64,000 bases of DNA. Source: Glycocaulis profundi. GTDB lineage: Bacteria > Pseudomonadota > Alphaproteobacteria > Caulobacterales > Maricaulaceae. The translations under genes and the position numbers were made by a program. The DNA is taken from assembly GCA_007050995.1 (NCBI GenBank), contig VJOU01000002.1:9354-73353 (forward strand), given 5' to 3'. A model generated the notes under the pieces. It was not told the DNA's origin. It worked only from the letters and a program-made list of their open reading frames with translations, and searched no databases. Numbering within the stretch: the stretch's first letter is position 1; every line of letters begins with the position of its first letter. This document shows positions 39,011 to 47,238 of the stretch, piece by piece.

Positions 39011-39340
39011 ATGATCGATTTCAAGGACCGGGCGATCCACACCGTCAATGTCAGCCAGGTTCAGTGGCTGCAGGACGAACAGGGGGAATATGTCAGCGCG
39101 ATTGTCGACTTCTCGCTGGCTGATGAAGCCGGAGAGGAGAGCGGTGCGGAGATCAACGTATCCGCGACTGTGGACCGCGCTGACGCGCCGACGCTCGACG
39201 CAGCGCGCACAGCTCTCGTTCAACAAGCTCTAGCCGTTGTTCAAAGGATAGCCTCTTTGACCGAGGCGGAGATTCAGACTGGCCTGCGCCAGTATGATGA
39301 GAGCTTCGCTGCGAAGTTTTCTCTTTCGAAGCGGTCATGA
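39011..39340 (+). CDS. Plus-strand small protein inside the tail operon
   Basis: A 109-aa acidic protein (FKDRAIHTVNVSQVQW ... ATVDRADAPTLDAARTALVQ) with an excellent ribosome site (AGAGGAGG) before ATG 39011. It is transcribed against the tail genes, between the chaperone pair and the tape measure gene, so it is an inserted, separately expressed gene. No family recognised. Its leader matches two other plus-strand genes of the prophage, suggesting common control in the lysogen. Confidence 0.65.
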   Translation: MIDFKDRAIHTVNVSQVQWLQDEQGEYVSAIVDFSLADEAGEESGAEINVSATVDRADAPTLDAARTALVQQALAVVQRIASLTEAEIQTGLRQYDESFAAKFSLSKRS

Positions 39341-39550
39341 CGCTTCTCCTTCCTCTTCCCGCGCCTCGGCGAAGCCGTCGCGGTACCCGGCCTCGATGTC
39401 GGGCAGCAGCGTCTTGACCGCCTCGTGGCTCACGCGGGGCGGCAGTCGGTCCAGCACGGCGGGATAGTCCAGGCCGAGGAACCCGCCCGGGCCGAGCCGC
39501 CATGCGCCCGCATTGCTCGCCTTGAACGCCGCCTGCCCCTCGAAGGTCAA
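39335..39550 (-). CDS. DUF1799-like tail assembly chaperone (T part)
   Basis: A 71-aa protein downstream of the gpG-like gene and before the tape measure gene. The core (GPGGFLGLDYPAVLDRLP) fits DUF1799-type proteins. Position and size match the T part of lambda gpG/gpGT tail chaperones. Its start overlaps the previous stop (ATGA), so expression is by re-initiation rather than the lambda frameshift. Confidence 0.7.
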   Translation of the reverse strand: MTFEGQAAFKASNAGAWRLGPGGFLGLDYPAVLDRLPPRVSHEAVKTLLPDIEAGYRDGFAEAREEEGEAS

Positions 39551-40173
39551 GGGTTCGTTTTCGACCTGCGGGCAGAGCGCCGCGGGGTCTTCGGGCTTGA
39601 GGGGGTTTTTGACCCGGCCGCCTTGCGCGCAGCCGAAGCCTTGCCGCGCGCAGTCCCGGCAGATTTCCGCGCCCCCGCTGGCGATCCATTTCGCGAGGGC
39701 GCGGAGCCGTTTCCCTCTTCACGCACCATCTTCAGCGGACGGGTGATCCGCGTGTCGAACTGGTCGATGAAGTCGGGGTACTGCAGGAAGAGCGCGTCCA
39801 TCGCCTCCGCGCTGAAGTCGAGCGGCGCGCCGTCCACGTCTCCGACCCCTTTCCAGTCTTCGACCAGAGACCGGCTGAGGGACTGGACATAGAGCACCTG
39901 CATGGCGCCGGAGAGCGCCGCGTCCAGATCCTCCATGCGCGACAGCCGCTCGAACCCCAGCGACAGAAGCCTGGCCCGGGCGCGCACGATCCAGCTCTCG
40001 AGGTCCTCGCCCTCATCCTTGATCGGCAGCGCCCGGCGGGCGGCCGTTCGGGCCGCGGCTTCGGTGGAGGCGTCCGCATAGTGGGCGAGCAGGGAGAGCC
40101 CCCCCATGCGCGGAAACTCCATCCAGACCGGACCGCTTCCGGCGGCGGCGACATCGAGCCTGATCATGCTCAC
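39547..40173 (-). CDS. Tail assembly chaperone (gpG-like)
   Basis: A 208-aa protein located between the tail tube gene and the T-like gene. Residues 1-145 form a folded part (FPRMGGLSLLAHYADASTEA, RLSRMEDLDAALSG); the last 60 are a basic Ser/Ala/Lys/Arg tail. Such tails could contact acidic tail proteins. Function by synteny. Confidence 0.65.
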   Translation of the reverse strand: MSMIRLDVAAAGSGPVWMEFPRMGGLSLLAHYADASTEAAARTAARRALPIKDEGEDLESWIVRARARLLSLGFERLSRMEDLDAALSGAMQVLYVQSLSRSLVEDWKGVGDVDGAPLDFSAEAMDALFLQYPDFIDQFDTRITRPLKMVREEGNGSAPSRNGSPAGARKSAGTARGKASAARKAAGSKTPSSPKTPRRSARRSKTNP

Positions 40174-41156
40174 GCCTCCGTCGCGTCGTCGAAGTTCTCG
40201 ACACTGTTGGTCAGCATCAGACGCGCCATGGCCGCGCTGGCGGTCTGCTCGCCATGCAGGGTGTAGGTCTCCTGTCGGCCGAACCGGGTATCGATGCCGC
40301 GCCCGGTCAGCTCGAAGCGGACGGCGGCGGCCTCCAGTTCCATCTTCGCGCCCCCGGCGCAGGGCCAGACGAAGCGCCAGTCATCGACTCCGGCCGGGCT
40401 GAACCCGGCGCGGGCGTATTCATAGAACACGCTGTCCAGCACACGCAGGGTCAGCGTGCCGCCCAGCCGGGTCTCTTCCGGGCTGAAGCCGCTGGGCCGG
40501 TCCGTGTCCTCACGGGCATAGGTCAGCGGCGTCAGGTCTCGCTCGATGGAGACCGACCCGGACATGATGCGCGCGACTTCCTGCCCGCCCTTGTAGATGC
40601 CGCAGAACGCGGCCACGGATCGGGCGTGCGGGCGAGGCGCGGGCGGATCGCCGAGGGCGGCCTCCGCGACATCGTGCTCCGTCCGCACGGCCATGCCGCC
40701 GAGACGCACCCGCCGATACCCGGACTCCCGCCCCACATTGATCTCGAAGCGGTTGCCCACCCAGCCCACCAGGCGCTTGATCTTGTCCGCGTCCTGCCAG
40801 GCGATGCTCGCGCCGCTGTGCTGGCCCGCGCCAGTCTCGAAGGTGTGCAGATACGCGCCCGGATCCCCGGCGCTCGAGACATGCCGGAAGAGATGGGGCA
40901 GCCAGTAGCCCAGATGGACCGCGCAGAGGGGCACTTCCAGATCCGCGCCGTCCTCGGGCAGGCCCGGGGCCGGAGCCTGGGCGTCCCGGCTGTTGTGGTA
41001 TTGCGCGCCGACCAGGCTGTCGTTCTCGAACGGGCGCGACTCCCGCGGCGAGAGAGTGTGGTAGGCGCTTCGCAGGTAATCGCCGTCAGCGGCCACGTCC
41101 GGAGCAGACTGCCCCAGGATGTGCATGATGGCGTCCTGCCCCATGGGATGAGGCAT
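40170..41156 (-). CDS. Major tail tube protein
   Basis: A 328-aa protein with a strong ribosome site (AAAAAGGAG) before ATG 41156, as expected for a highly made structural protein. The sequence is beta-rich (EVPLCAVHLGYWLPHLFRH, YLHTFETGAGQHSGAS, MSGSVSIERDLTPLTYARED) and has the features of phage tail tube proteins that follow the gpU-like gene. The stop overlaps the gpG-like start. Confidence 0.78.
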   Translation of the reverse strand: MPHPMGQDAIMHILGQSAPDVAADGDYLRSAYHTLSPRESRPFENDSLVGAQYHNSRDAQAPAPGLPEDGADLEVPLCAVHLGYWLPHLFRHVSSAGDPGAYLHTFETGAGQHSGASIAWQDADKIKRLVGWVGNRFEINVGRESGYRRVRLGGMAVRTEHDVAEAALGDPPAPRPHARSVAAFCGIYKGGQEVARIMSGSVSIERDLTPLTYAREDTDRPSGFSPEETRLGGTLTLRVLDSVFYEYARAGFSPAGVDDWRFVWPCAGGAKMELEAAAVRFELTGRGIDTRFGRQETYTLHGEQTASAAMARLMLTNSVENFDDATEA

Positions 41157-41164
41157 GGCTGGCT

Positions 41165-41368
41165 CCTTTTTCAGCTTGCGCAGCGCTCCGCGCTGCGATG
41201 TTCCGCGCACGGGCGCGGGCGGCCGGTCGGCCTTGCGGGCGCCTCGCGCCCGTCACCCACGGGCTCCCGGCCCCGATCAGGGGCCGCAAGCGCGACCGCG
41301 CGTCCGGCCCGAGAGCTTTGGGGTTCTGGGCCGGAACCGACGCGACGGAGTTGCGGAGGACGGGGAGA
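41165..41368. repeat. Palindromic element P1
   Basis: Intergenic, full-length divergent copy. Contains GGCCG/CGGCC (41221-41232), the stem CGGGCGC-CTC-GCGCCCG (41236-41252), stem B GGCCCC/GGGGCC (41269-41285), linker GCAAGCGCGACCGCGCG (41286-41302) and stem C CCGGCCC/GGGCCGG (41304-41334). See the finding on the family. Confidence 0.65.
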
Positions 41369-41371
41369 AAA

Positions 41372-41392
41372 CCAGCGAACGGCGTTCGCTGG
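41372..41392 (+). repeat. Prophage motif, extended copy 5
   Basis: GCGAACGGCGTTCGC at 41375-41389 with arms lengthened by CCA/TGG on either side, so 9-bp arms around GGC. A partial direct repeat (CCGTTCGCTGGG) follows. Intergenic, just before the tail tube leader. Confidence 0.85.
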
Positions 41393-41406
41393 CCGTTCGC
41401 TGGGCA

Positions 41407-41955
41407 TCAGACGCGGCCGAGCGCGGCCTCGGCGGGCGTGGCGGCCCGGTGATCCGTCCCGGCCGTCAGGCCGAGGGTCTTGATCTTGGCATGGGACAGC
41501 ACCCGCACCCGACCAGCCTTGCCGAGACGTTCGTGGTCCTTGAGCAGGATGATCGCCGTAACGCCGCGGGCGGCAGGCGCGGCGGGCGCAGCATCGCCCT
41601 CGGCCTCCGAGGACTCGCTCTTGTCGGCGGCGGCCTCGGGACCCAGCGGCCACTCCGGCTCCGCATCCGCCGAGAACAGGTCGTCGCCGGCGTCCGGCTT
41701 GATCGCCTTGATCGCATCCTTGCGGGCGGTCGACAGGCGTCCGGAAATGTCCTCATCGCTGCGCGCGTTCCACGCCTTGACCGTGGTGTCACCGGACTGG
41801 GCGTAGGCGATGGCGAGGATGTTGGCCACCGTGGTGGCGGTGTCTTCATCCAGCGCGATGATCACCCCGCGGCCCCGGGACGGCTTCAGCGTGGCGGGGA
41901 GCTTGAGGTCTTCGACGCCCGTGTTGAGCAGGGCGGTGATGTCGTCGGTCTTCAT
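41407..41955 (-). CDS. Hypothetical tail-region protein
   Basis: A 182-aa protein between the tail terminator and tail tube genes. The first 100 residues look folded (GRGVIIALDEDTATTVANIL), followed by an acidic, Ala/Pro-rich linker and a C-terminal ARGVTAIILLKDHERLGKAG segment. No family recognised. Ribosome site AAAAGGAG precedes ATG. Confidence 0.6.
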   Translation of the reverse strand: MKTDDITALLNTGVEDLKLPATLKPSRGRGVIIALDEDTATTVANILAIAYAQSGDTTVKAWNARSDEDISGRLSTARKDAIKAIKPDAGDDLFSADAEPEWPLGPEAAADKSESSEAEGDAAPAAPAARGVTAIILLKDHERLGKAGRVRVLSHAKIKTLGLTAGTDHRAATPAEAALGRV

Positions 41956-41968
41956 GATTGGCTCCTTT

Positions 41969-42433
41969 TCAGCCGGTGGGTCTCAGACTCGAATAGAGGA
42001 CGGAGATCGCGCAGGCCGCGATCATCTCGGGCAACTGGCCTTCGGGCTTGTCGGTCTCGGGATTGGTGTCGGTGATGCGCGCATGGGCGGCGATGCCGCC
42101 CAGCGTCCAGTCCGCCTCGAGCACCGTCTGGGCGGTCTCGATCACGGCCTCGACAGCCTCATACCGGGCGGCGTCCTCGTAACCGACGGCATCGACCACC
42201 AGCACGAACTGGTGATCGCAGTCGTAAATCGTCTGGACGCCGCCAAGGAGGGCCTGCCCTTCAGGCCTGCGCCCGGTGATCAGCGCCACCTTGCGGCGGA
42301 TGCCCGCCTCCTCGTCGACATCGATCAGCCTCGGATCATCGACCACGAACTCCATGGATCCGGGCAGCGCCCCTATCGGGCCCTGCAGGGCGGCGATCAG
42401 CGCGGCGCGCACCGCCTTGTGCGTGGTGGTCAT
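41969..42433 (-). CDS. Tail terminator-like protein (gpU position)
   Basis: A 154-aa protein with the pattern of gpU/tail terminator proteins: helical start (TTHKAVRAALIAALQG), beta core (YDCDHQFVLVVDAVG), then a helix (RYEAVEAVIETAQTVLEADW) and final strands. It would cap the tail tube and join it to the head. Overlaps the previous gene by 4 bp. Confidence 0.65.
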   Translation of the reverse strand: MTTTHKAVRAALIAALQGPIGALPGSMEFVVDDPRLIDVDEEAGIRRKVALITGRRPEGQALLGGVQTIYDCDHQFVLVVDAVGYEDAARYEAVEAVIETAQTVLEADWTLGGIAAHARITDTNPETDKPEGQLPEMIAACAISVLYSSLRPTG

Positions 42434-43155
42434 GGCGCGCCCTCCGGACCGAAATTGCGTTCGATGACGTCCGCCAGGGCGCGCGCGAAACGCTCCAGAC
42501 CCTCCGCGCCGATGGCCCGCTCGATCTCGTCGCGGTCCAGCCTGCGCGGCATCTTCACGGCGGGCACGAGCACGAACAGCACCACGCTGTCCTCATAGTC
42601 CCGCCGCTTCAGCGCCGAAGCGCTCGCGGGCGCATAGCCGCCCCGCTTGCCGCGCCGGCGGCGCAGGCGGCGCGCCGTCAGCAGGGCCATGTTCTTGCCG
42701 GGCACCTTGATCAGGTTCAGCCGCCCGAACTGGCGCTCGGCCTGGACGATCAGATAGTTGCGGCCGCGGCGGATGCGCCCGTCGATCCCCACGACGCGCG
42801 CCCGCTTGGGCGCGTTCTCGGTCGGGATCACGAGCCACTTCGTGTCGCCGGCCCGGATGGTCAGCCCCTCCTCGAACGCCCGCACGATGTGCGGAGCCTT
42901 CGAAGACCAGCTGATGGTCGGCGAGACGGACGCAGCCGAGCCCCGGTCTGGGAAAATGCGCTCCCGGATCGTGTTGGCGACGCGATCCCCGAGACCCGCA
43001 TCGCGGACCTCGTTGCGCCACCGCTGCTTGCCCCAGTCCGCGACCGCATCCGCCGCCGCCATGGCGGCCTGTTCCAACTCGTCATAGGCGAGGCGGAAAT
43101 CCTCGCTGAGGGTTTCGGTGGCGCTGAAGTCCAGCCCGAACCCGTCCCCGCTCAT
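42430..43155 (-). CDS. DUF6441-like minor tail protein (gpZ position)
   Basis: A 241-aa protein resembling DUF6441/phage minor tail proteins: an N-terminal helical region (QAAMAAADAVADWGKQRWRNEV), SSKAPHIVRAFEEGLTIRAG, a very basic RRLRRRRGKRGG stretch, and FVLVPAVKMPRRLD. It occupies the lambda gpZ position and probably takes part in tail completion. Confidence 0.68.
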   Translation of the reverse strand: MSGDGFGLDFSATETLSEDFRLAYDELEQAAMAAADAVADWGKQRWRNEVRDAGLGDRVANTIRERIFPDRGSAASVSPTISWSSKAPHIVRAFEEGLTIRAGDTKWLVIPTENAPKRARVVGIDGRIRRGRNYLIVQAERQFGRLNLIKVPGKNMALLTARRLRRRRGKRGGYAPASASALKRRDYEDSVVLFVLVPAVKMPRRLDRDEIERAIGAEGLERFARALADVIERNFGPEGAP

Positions 43156-43505
43156 GCCGGAGTCAGCTCCAGGCCCCACTCCCCCGAATTGAGCGAGGCC
43201 GGAGCCTGCATGATCTTCAGGCGCGCGCCGGACGCCCGGTGAAACACCCCGCCCCTGACGGGCGGGACCGGCATCTCGATCTTCCAGACCGTCGCCATGA
43301 TGGATCCGGTCCGCGTCCGCCCCGCGCCGGGGATGCCGGTGTCCACCGATCCGTCGGCCTCGTCGACGATCACGGCGACCGGATCGGCCTCCGGGTCGAA
43401 CACTCCGCCGGGCGGAACATACCGCATGGGCTCCGCGAAGCCGGCGAGCCGGTCTGCGGCCCGCGCGGTGTCATCGAACAGCGCATCGAAGGATGATTTG
43501 TCCAT
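43152..43505 (-). CDS. Head-tail joining protein
   Basis: A 117-aa protein following the capsid gene, beginning MDKSSFDALFDDTARAAD and containing VIVDEADGSVD and MATVWKIEMP segments. Position and size fit head completion proteins of the lambda FII/GpZ neighbourhood (ATP-binding sugar transporter-like fold group). Overlaps the next gene. Confidence 0.62.
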   Translation of the reverse strand: MDKSSFDALFDDTARAADRLAGFAEPMRYVPPGGVFDPEADPVAVIVDEADGSVDTGIPGAGRTRTGSIMATVWKIEMPVPPVRGGVFHRASGARLKIMQAPASLNSGEWGLELTPA

Positions 43506-43593
43506 GCGACCCTCCCGGCTCTCGGAGCGGCCCCGCGCGCGAGGCGGCTGCGAAAACCGGCCCCGGCGCGTGGCCGGGACCGGGTTCGTGTCG

Positions 43594-43608
43594 GCGAACG
43601 GCGTTCGC
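43594..43608 (+). repeat. Prophage motif GCGAACGGCGTTCGC, copy 6
   Basis: Centre GGC, intergenic, directly adjoining the stop codon of the capsid gene (43609-43611). Confidence 0.85.
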
Positions 43609-44715
43609 CTACGGGTTCGGGTTCGCGCCCATGTCGCTTTCCACCAGCAGCTCAGGCCGCTTGCAGATGGCGATGTTGTTGCTCTCCGACCAGAGATCGA
43701 GACCCTTGTTGTGGTCGCGGATCTTGGCGCTCGCATACATGGCGAGAATACCCGCCGCCAGGGGCGAGCCCTCGGGCAGACTCGCGGCGGCGTCCAGCAG
43801 GGCGGGCGGGATGTTGACCTGCTCGAGCACGTCCGCGGGCGCGTGGCTGCACTCGAAGATCGGCTCGCTGACGCCGGTGGGGAGGGCGTGCCCCTTTCCC
43901 AGCTCCACGAAGGGCACGACGCCCGCACCCTTCAGCTTCACCTTGCCCTTGTATTCGATCAGGCGCAGCTGACCGATCGGGATGATGCGACCCCAGTTCC
44001 CGCCGCGCGTCTCCCGTTCCATCTCGCGGGCAAGGCCGACGCCCGACGAATAGTTGAGATACCACTGCTCGAACTTGGGATGCTTGATGAGCTTCTGCAC
44101 GAAGGCGGGCGAGGCGATCTGATCCACCCCCATGAAGCTGATGCCGTTCTTTTCGTCGCCGACGGCGTCGTAGACCTCTTCCGCCTTCTCCCAGGGATCC
44201 GTGTCGGGATTGTCGAGGTCCCAGTAGATCGTCCGCTGGGGCCGGTCGAAGTACTGATGCAGGTCGAGCAGGAGACGGCCCTTGCCGTCATAGATGCGCC
44301 CCTTGATCGCGCCCGTCAGGGTGTATTCCTGCGTCAGGTAGTGCGCACTGGCGAGGCGCAGCAGCTTCTTGGCGACAGCGCCATCCACGGATTCCGCGAC
44401 GCGTTCGCGGCCGAGAACCGCGAGGCGGTCCTGCACGTCGCGCGGCGTGACCGCATCCTCGACCGGGAAGTGGGGGACTTTGACGAAGCGGGTCGCGCCT
44501 TCCTCGCCGTCCATCTGCTGGGCGGGGCCGCCCCGCTCTTCAGCGGCCAGCACGGCGATGCCATCGGATTCCTCCCGGATCTCGACGACGGTGGAGCCGA
44601 TGCTTTCGTGGGTGAAATAGCCCAGCGCGTTGATCAGGCCGAACGTGTTCGGCACGCGGTTGACCTGCGTGGTCAGGGCCGTGGAGTTGTAAAGATTCCA
44701 GTCAATGCCTTCCAT
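43609..44715 (-). CDS. Major capsid protein (lambda E family)
   Basis: A 368-aa protein of the gpE family: WNLYNSTALTTQVNRVPN at the start, THESIGSTVVEIREE, the ITGAIKGRIYDGKG-type E-loop region (LTGAIKGRIYDGKGRLL) and EQWYLNYSSGVG are all family landmarks. It forms the icosahedral shell together with the decoration protein encoded just upstream. AAAGGA-type ribosome site before the ATG. Confidence 0.93.
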   Translation of the reverse strand: MEGIDWNLYNSTALTTQVNRVPNTFGLINALGYFTHESIGSTVVEIREESDGIAVLAAEERGGPAQQMDGEEGATRFVKVPHFPVEDAVTPRDVQDRLAVLGRERVAESVDGAVAKKLLRLASAHYLTQEYTLTGAIKGRIYDGKGRLLLDLHQYFDRPQRTIYWDLDNPDTDPWEKAEEVYDAVGDEKNGISFMGVDQIASPAFVQKLIKHPKFEQWYLNYSSGVGLAREMERETRGGNWGRIIPIGQLRLIEYKGKVKLKGAGVVPFVELGKGHALPTGVSEPIFECSHAPADVLEQVNIPPALLDAAASLPEGSPLAAGILAMYASAKIRDHNKGLDLWSESNNIAICKRPELLVESDMGANPNP

Positions 44716-44799
44716 GGCGACGGGTCCTTTCAGGTGGGCGGCCCCTCCGGCCGCGTGATGGGGATGGGAGGCGCCGCCGCGGGGGCGGAGGTCCCGGCC

Positions 44800-45465
44800 T
44801 TACGAGTTGGCGGAATCCAGCACGAGGATGCCGCGCGCCATCAGCTCGGCGTCGATGGCCGCGATCTGCGCGGGGCTCGCGTTTTCGGGGTAGGTCATCT
44901 TCGTCCGGACCAGCTTGGACGGTCCGCGGACATGGACGAGCACGCGCCCGTCGCTCGCTTCGCCCGCCTCGGCCTCGGCATAGGAGACGCCTGCGGGCCG
45001 CCCCCCCAGAGACAGGGGGATGAAGCGGGCGTTCTCGCGGTCCTCGGCCGCGGCGATGACGAAGCCGTCGCCGGCCTCGAACGCCGCCCCCGAGGCCGTG
45101 ATCGTGAACGCGATCTGGGCGGTGTCGTACGGCTCGCCCACGGTCGCGTCGGCGAGGCGGACGCCGCCCGGCGCGAAGACGGCGAAGACGTCCTCGTCGA
45201 TGCACTCGAGGGTGTATTCGCCGGAGACGGTCGCTGCGCGGGCCTCGATGTCCTCGATCGAGCCCCCGCCCGTGTTGCCGGCATTGGCGTCCGCCGCCAG
45301 CACGAAGAGCCCCGCCAGGGCCATCACGGTGCCGAGCGCGACCCGTCCGGAGCCCATCGCCAGGCGGCCGGACACGTTGCAGTAGGTGGGATCATACACG
45401 TGCTTGAACACGTCGGTTTCACGCATGGGGGCACGCACGATACCCCCGGCCTGAGAGCCATACAT
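44800..45465 (-). CDS. Head decoration protein (gpD-like)
   Basis: A 221-aa head decoration protein: N-terminal MYGSQAGGIVRAPMRETDVF, then GSGRVALGTVMALAG and GAAFEAGDGFVIAA, matching the decoration family that stabilises capsids next to gpE. Longer than lambda gpD (about 110 aa), mainly due to an extra C-terminal region ending LVRTKMTYPENASPAQIAAI. AAAAGGAG before the ATG. Confidence 0.82.
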   Translation of the reverse strand: MYGSQAGGIVRAPMRETDVFKHVYDPTYCNVSGRLAMGSGRVALGTVMALAGLFVLAADANAGNTGGGSIEDIEARAATVSGEYTLECIDEDVFAVFAPGGVRLADATVGEPYDTAQIAFTITASGAAFEAGDGFVIAAAEDRENARFIPLSLGGRPAGVSYAEAEAGEASDGRVLVHVRGPSKLVRTKMTYPENASPAQIAAIDAELMARGILVLDSANS

Positions 45466-45484
45466 GGCAGTCTCCTTTTAAGTC

Positions 45485-45575
45485 ATGCGCCCGCAGGCGC
45501 TATGGTCCGCGCGCGGGGCGCGGGCGGCCGGACGGCCTTGCGGACGCTGACGCGTCCAGGATGGGCGGCTGCGAA
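45485..45575. repeat. Palindromic element P2
   Basis: Short intergenic copy between protease and decoration genes. It has GGCCG-GA-CGGCC (45526-45537) and GGACGC-TGAC-GCGTCC (45542-45557). Compared with P1 the stem has G-to-A on one arm and C-to-T on the other, so pairing is kept. Confidence 0.65.
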
Positions 45576-45582
45576 CGGGGCC

Positions 45583-46182
45583 TCAGAAGCCGGGCTTGCG
45601 GGCGGTCCGGGCGATCTCGCGATCGACGGCCCCGCTCAGCCCCTTCATGCGATCCGCCTGGGGATCGTCCGACCGGGGCTTGCGGGCGCTGAGCCCCTTG
45701 CGGCCTTTGGCCATCGCAGCCTCGAGCGGAGAGCCCTCGCGGCCGGCGGCGCGCAGGGTGCGCATCGCGGACCGGTAGCTGGTCTCGCCCGCGGCCACGT
45801 CGGCGGCGAGCTGGCCGCCCAGCTTGGGCTTGCCCTGGTCGGCGGCGATGCGGGCGATCTTGCGGCCCGCGGCGGCCTTGGACTTCGGCTCGTCGTCCTC
45901 TTCCGCCTCATCATCATCGTCGTCTTCGGACGCGGTCTCGTCGTCCTCATCCGCCGCAGAGTTCTCGTCGTCTTCCTCGGCTTCAGGCTCGTCGTCCTCT
46001 TCTTCCGCCTCTTCCTCTTCGTCGTCTTCGGAGGCGGTGTCCTCTTCCTCACGCTCGGCGCGGGCACGGCCCTTCTTCGGCATCGCGACGGGGATGCCCA
46101 TCGACGCCAGACGCTTGGCGGCCTTCTTGTCGCCGCGCGAGGCTTTCGCCCGCAGGGCCGCGATTTCGGCTTCTGCGCTCAT
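45583..46182 (-). CDS. Nested scaffold protein (Nu3-like)
   Basis: In-frame internal start at ATG 46182 (MSAEAEIAALRAKASRG), preceded on the minus strand by AAAAAAGGAGACTGAC, a stronger ribosome site than most starts here. The product would be 199 aa: helix, acidic run, basic C-terminus. Lambda Nu3 is expressed the same way inside gene C. Expression is inferred from the ribosome site. Confidence 0.7.
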   Translation of the reverse strand: MSAEAEIAALRAKASRGDKKAAKRLASMGIPVAMPKKGRARAEREEEDTASEDDEEEEAEEEDDEPEAEEDDENSAADEDDETASEDDDDDEAEEDDEPKSKAAAGRKIARIAADQGKPKLGGQLAADVAAGETSYRSAMRTLRAAGREGSPLEAAMAKGRKGLSARKPRSDDPQADRMKGLSGAVDREIARTARKPGF

Positions 46183-47223
46183 GTCAGTCTCCTTTTTTCC
46201 GGCCGCGGGTTCATCGCCGGAAGCGGGGCGGCCGGTCGGGCCTCCGGCGGACATGGCGGCCAGCGCGCGTGCGGCCTCCAGAGCTTCGGATTCAGTGAGG
46301 ACCCCGTCGATCAGGCCCGCGGCCTCGGGGTCGAGATCGCCCGTCGCGCCCGCCACGAAGCAGCGCGCCTCCCACGACCTGACAGCGTCGGCGGAAAGAC
46401 CCCGTCCGGCGGCCACCCCGTCGAAGAAGAACTCCGCGTGCGCGTCGATCTCGGACTGGAAGAGCGCCCGCTCCTCGTCGGTCACGGGCCGGTATCCGGA
46501 CCCCGCGTCCTTCAGGCGGCCGCTGACGAACTCCTCGCGCTTCACGCCGTCCTGCTCGAGCATCGCGGACAGTTCGAAAAAGCCCATGCGCACGCCGATG
46601 GAGCCCATGCCGGCGCCGCGCTGCGCGTAGGAGGCGTCGCAGGACGCGGCGATCCACTGGGCCGCGCTGTAGGCCATCTCGCAGAAGGCGACGATGGGCT
46701 TGCCGCCCTCCCGCGCCGACAGGGCGCGGATCTCCGCGCAGAGCTGGTCGCAGCCCGAGACGAGACCTCCGGGGCTGTCGATGATGAGGACGGTGGCGTC
46801 GACGCGATCATCATGTCGCGCGGCGGCCAGGGCCGCGGCGATGTCGGCATAGCCTGGCACCCAGCGCTCATCCCACCAGTCGTAGTAACCCTTCGGCGCG
46901 AGGGCGCCGTCGACCACGACGATGGCGATGTCATCGACGATCCAGTACCCGCCGCTCCCGGCCTGGACCCAGTTGGATCCCGCGGCGGCCGAGGCCTCCG
47001 GCGCGTCGGGACGGCCCGCCGCAACCCGGGCGGCGACGCCCCGCACCCGGTCGATCAGGCCCGGCGTGGTCTCGGCGTCGAGACGCCATGCGGGCAGGTC
47101 GGAGAAGCGCTGCAGGGCCGAGGCCTCATGGGAGGCGTGGATGGCCAGCAGGACGGCGCCCGCCGTGGCCATGAGCGTGGAGCGGGCGTGCGGAGACGCC
47201 CCGCGGAAGCGAGGTCGGGACAT
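45583..47223 (-). CDS. S49 capsid protease with C-terminal scaffold
   Basis: A 546-aa fusion as in lambda gpC/Nu3. Residues 1-330 are an S49 (SppA-type) peptidase: LIIDSPGG, the nucleophile Ser in EMAYSAAQW, and GMGSIGVRMG. Residues about 347-546 form an acidic scaffold with a long Glu/Asp run (residues 385-450) and a basic C-terminus. An internal in-frame start with its own ribosome site produces the scaffold alone (see next entry). It should assemble and then process the procapsid. Confidence 0.88.
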   Translation of the reverse strand: MSRPRFRGASPHARSTLMATAGAVLLAIHASHEASALQRFSDLPAWRLDAETTPGLIDRVRGVAARVAAGRPDAPEASAAAGSNWVQAGSGGYWIVDDIAIVVVDGALAPKGYYDWWDERWVPGYADIAAALAAARHDDRVDATVLIIDSPGGLVSGCDQLCAEIRALSAREGGKPIVAFCEMAYSAAQWIAASCDASYAQRGAGMGSIGVRMGFFELSAMLEQDGVKREEFVSGRLKDAGSGYRPVTDEERALFQSEIDAHAEFFFDGVAAGRGLSADAVRSWEARCFVAGATGDLDPEAAGLIDGVLTESEALEAARALAAMSAGGPTGRPASGDEPAAGKKETDMSAEAEIAALRAKASRGDKKAAKRLASMGIPVAMPKKGRARAEREEEDTASEDDEEEEAEEEDDEPEAEEDDENSAADEDDETASEDDDDDEAEEDDEPKSKAAAGRKIARIAADQGKPKLGGQLAADVAAGETSYRSAMRTLRAAGREGSPLEAAMAKGRKGLSARKPRSDDPQADRMKGLSGAVDREIARTARKPGF

Positions 47224-47238
47224 GCGGGGACTCCGGGT

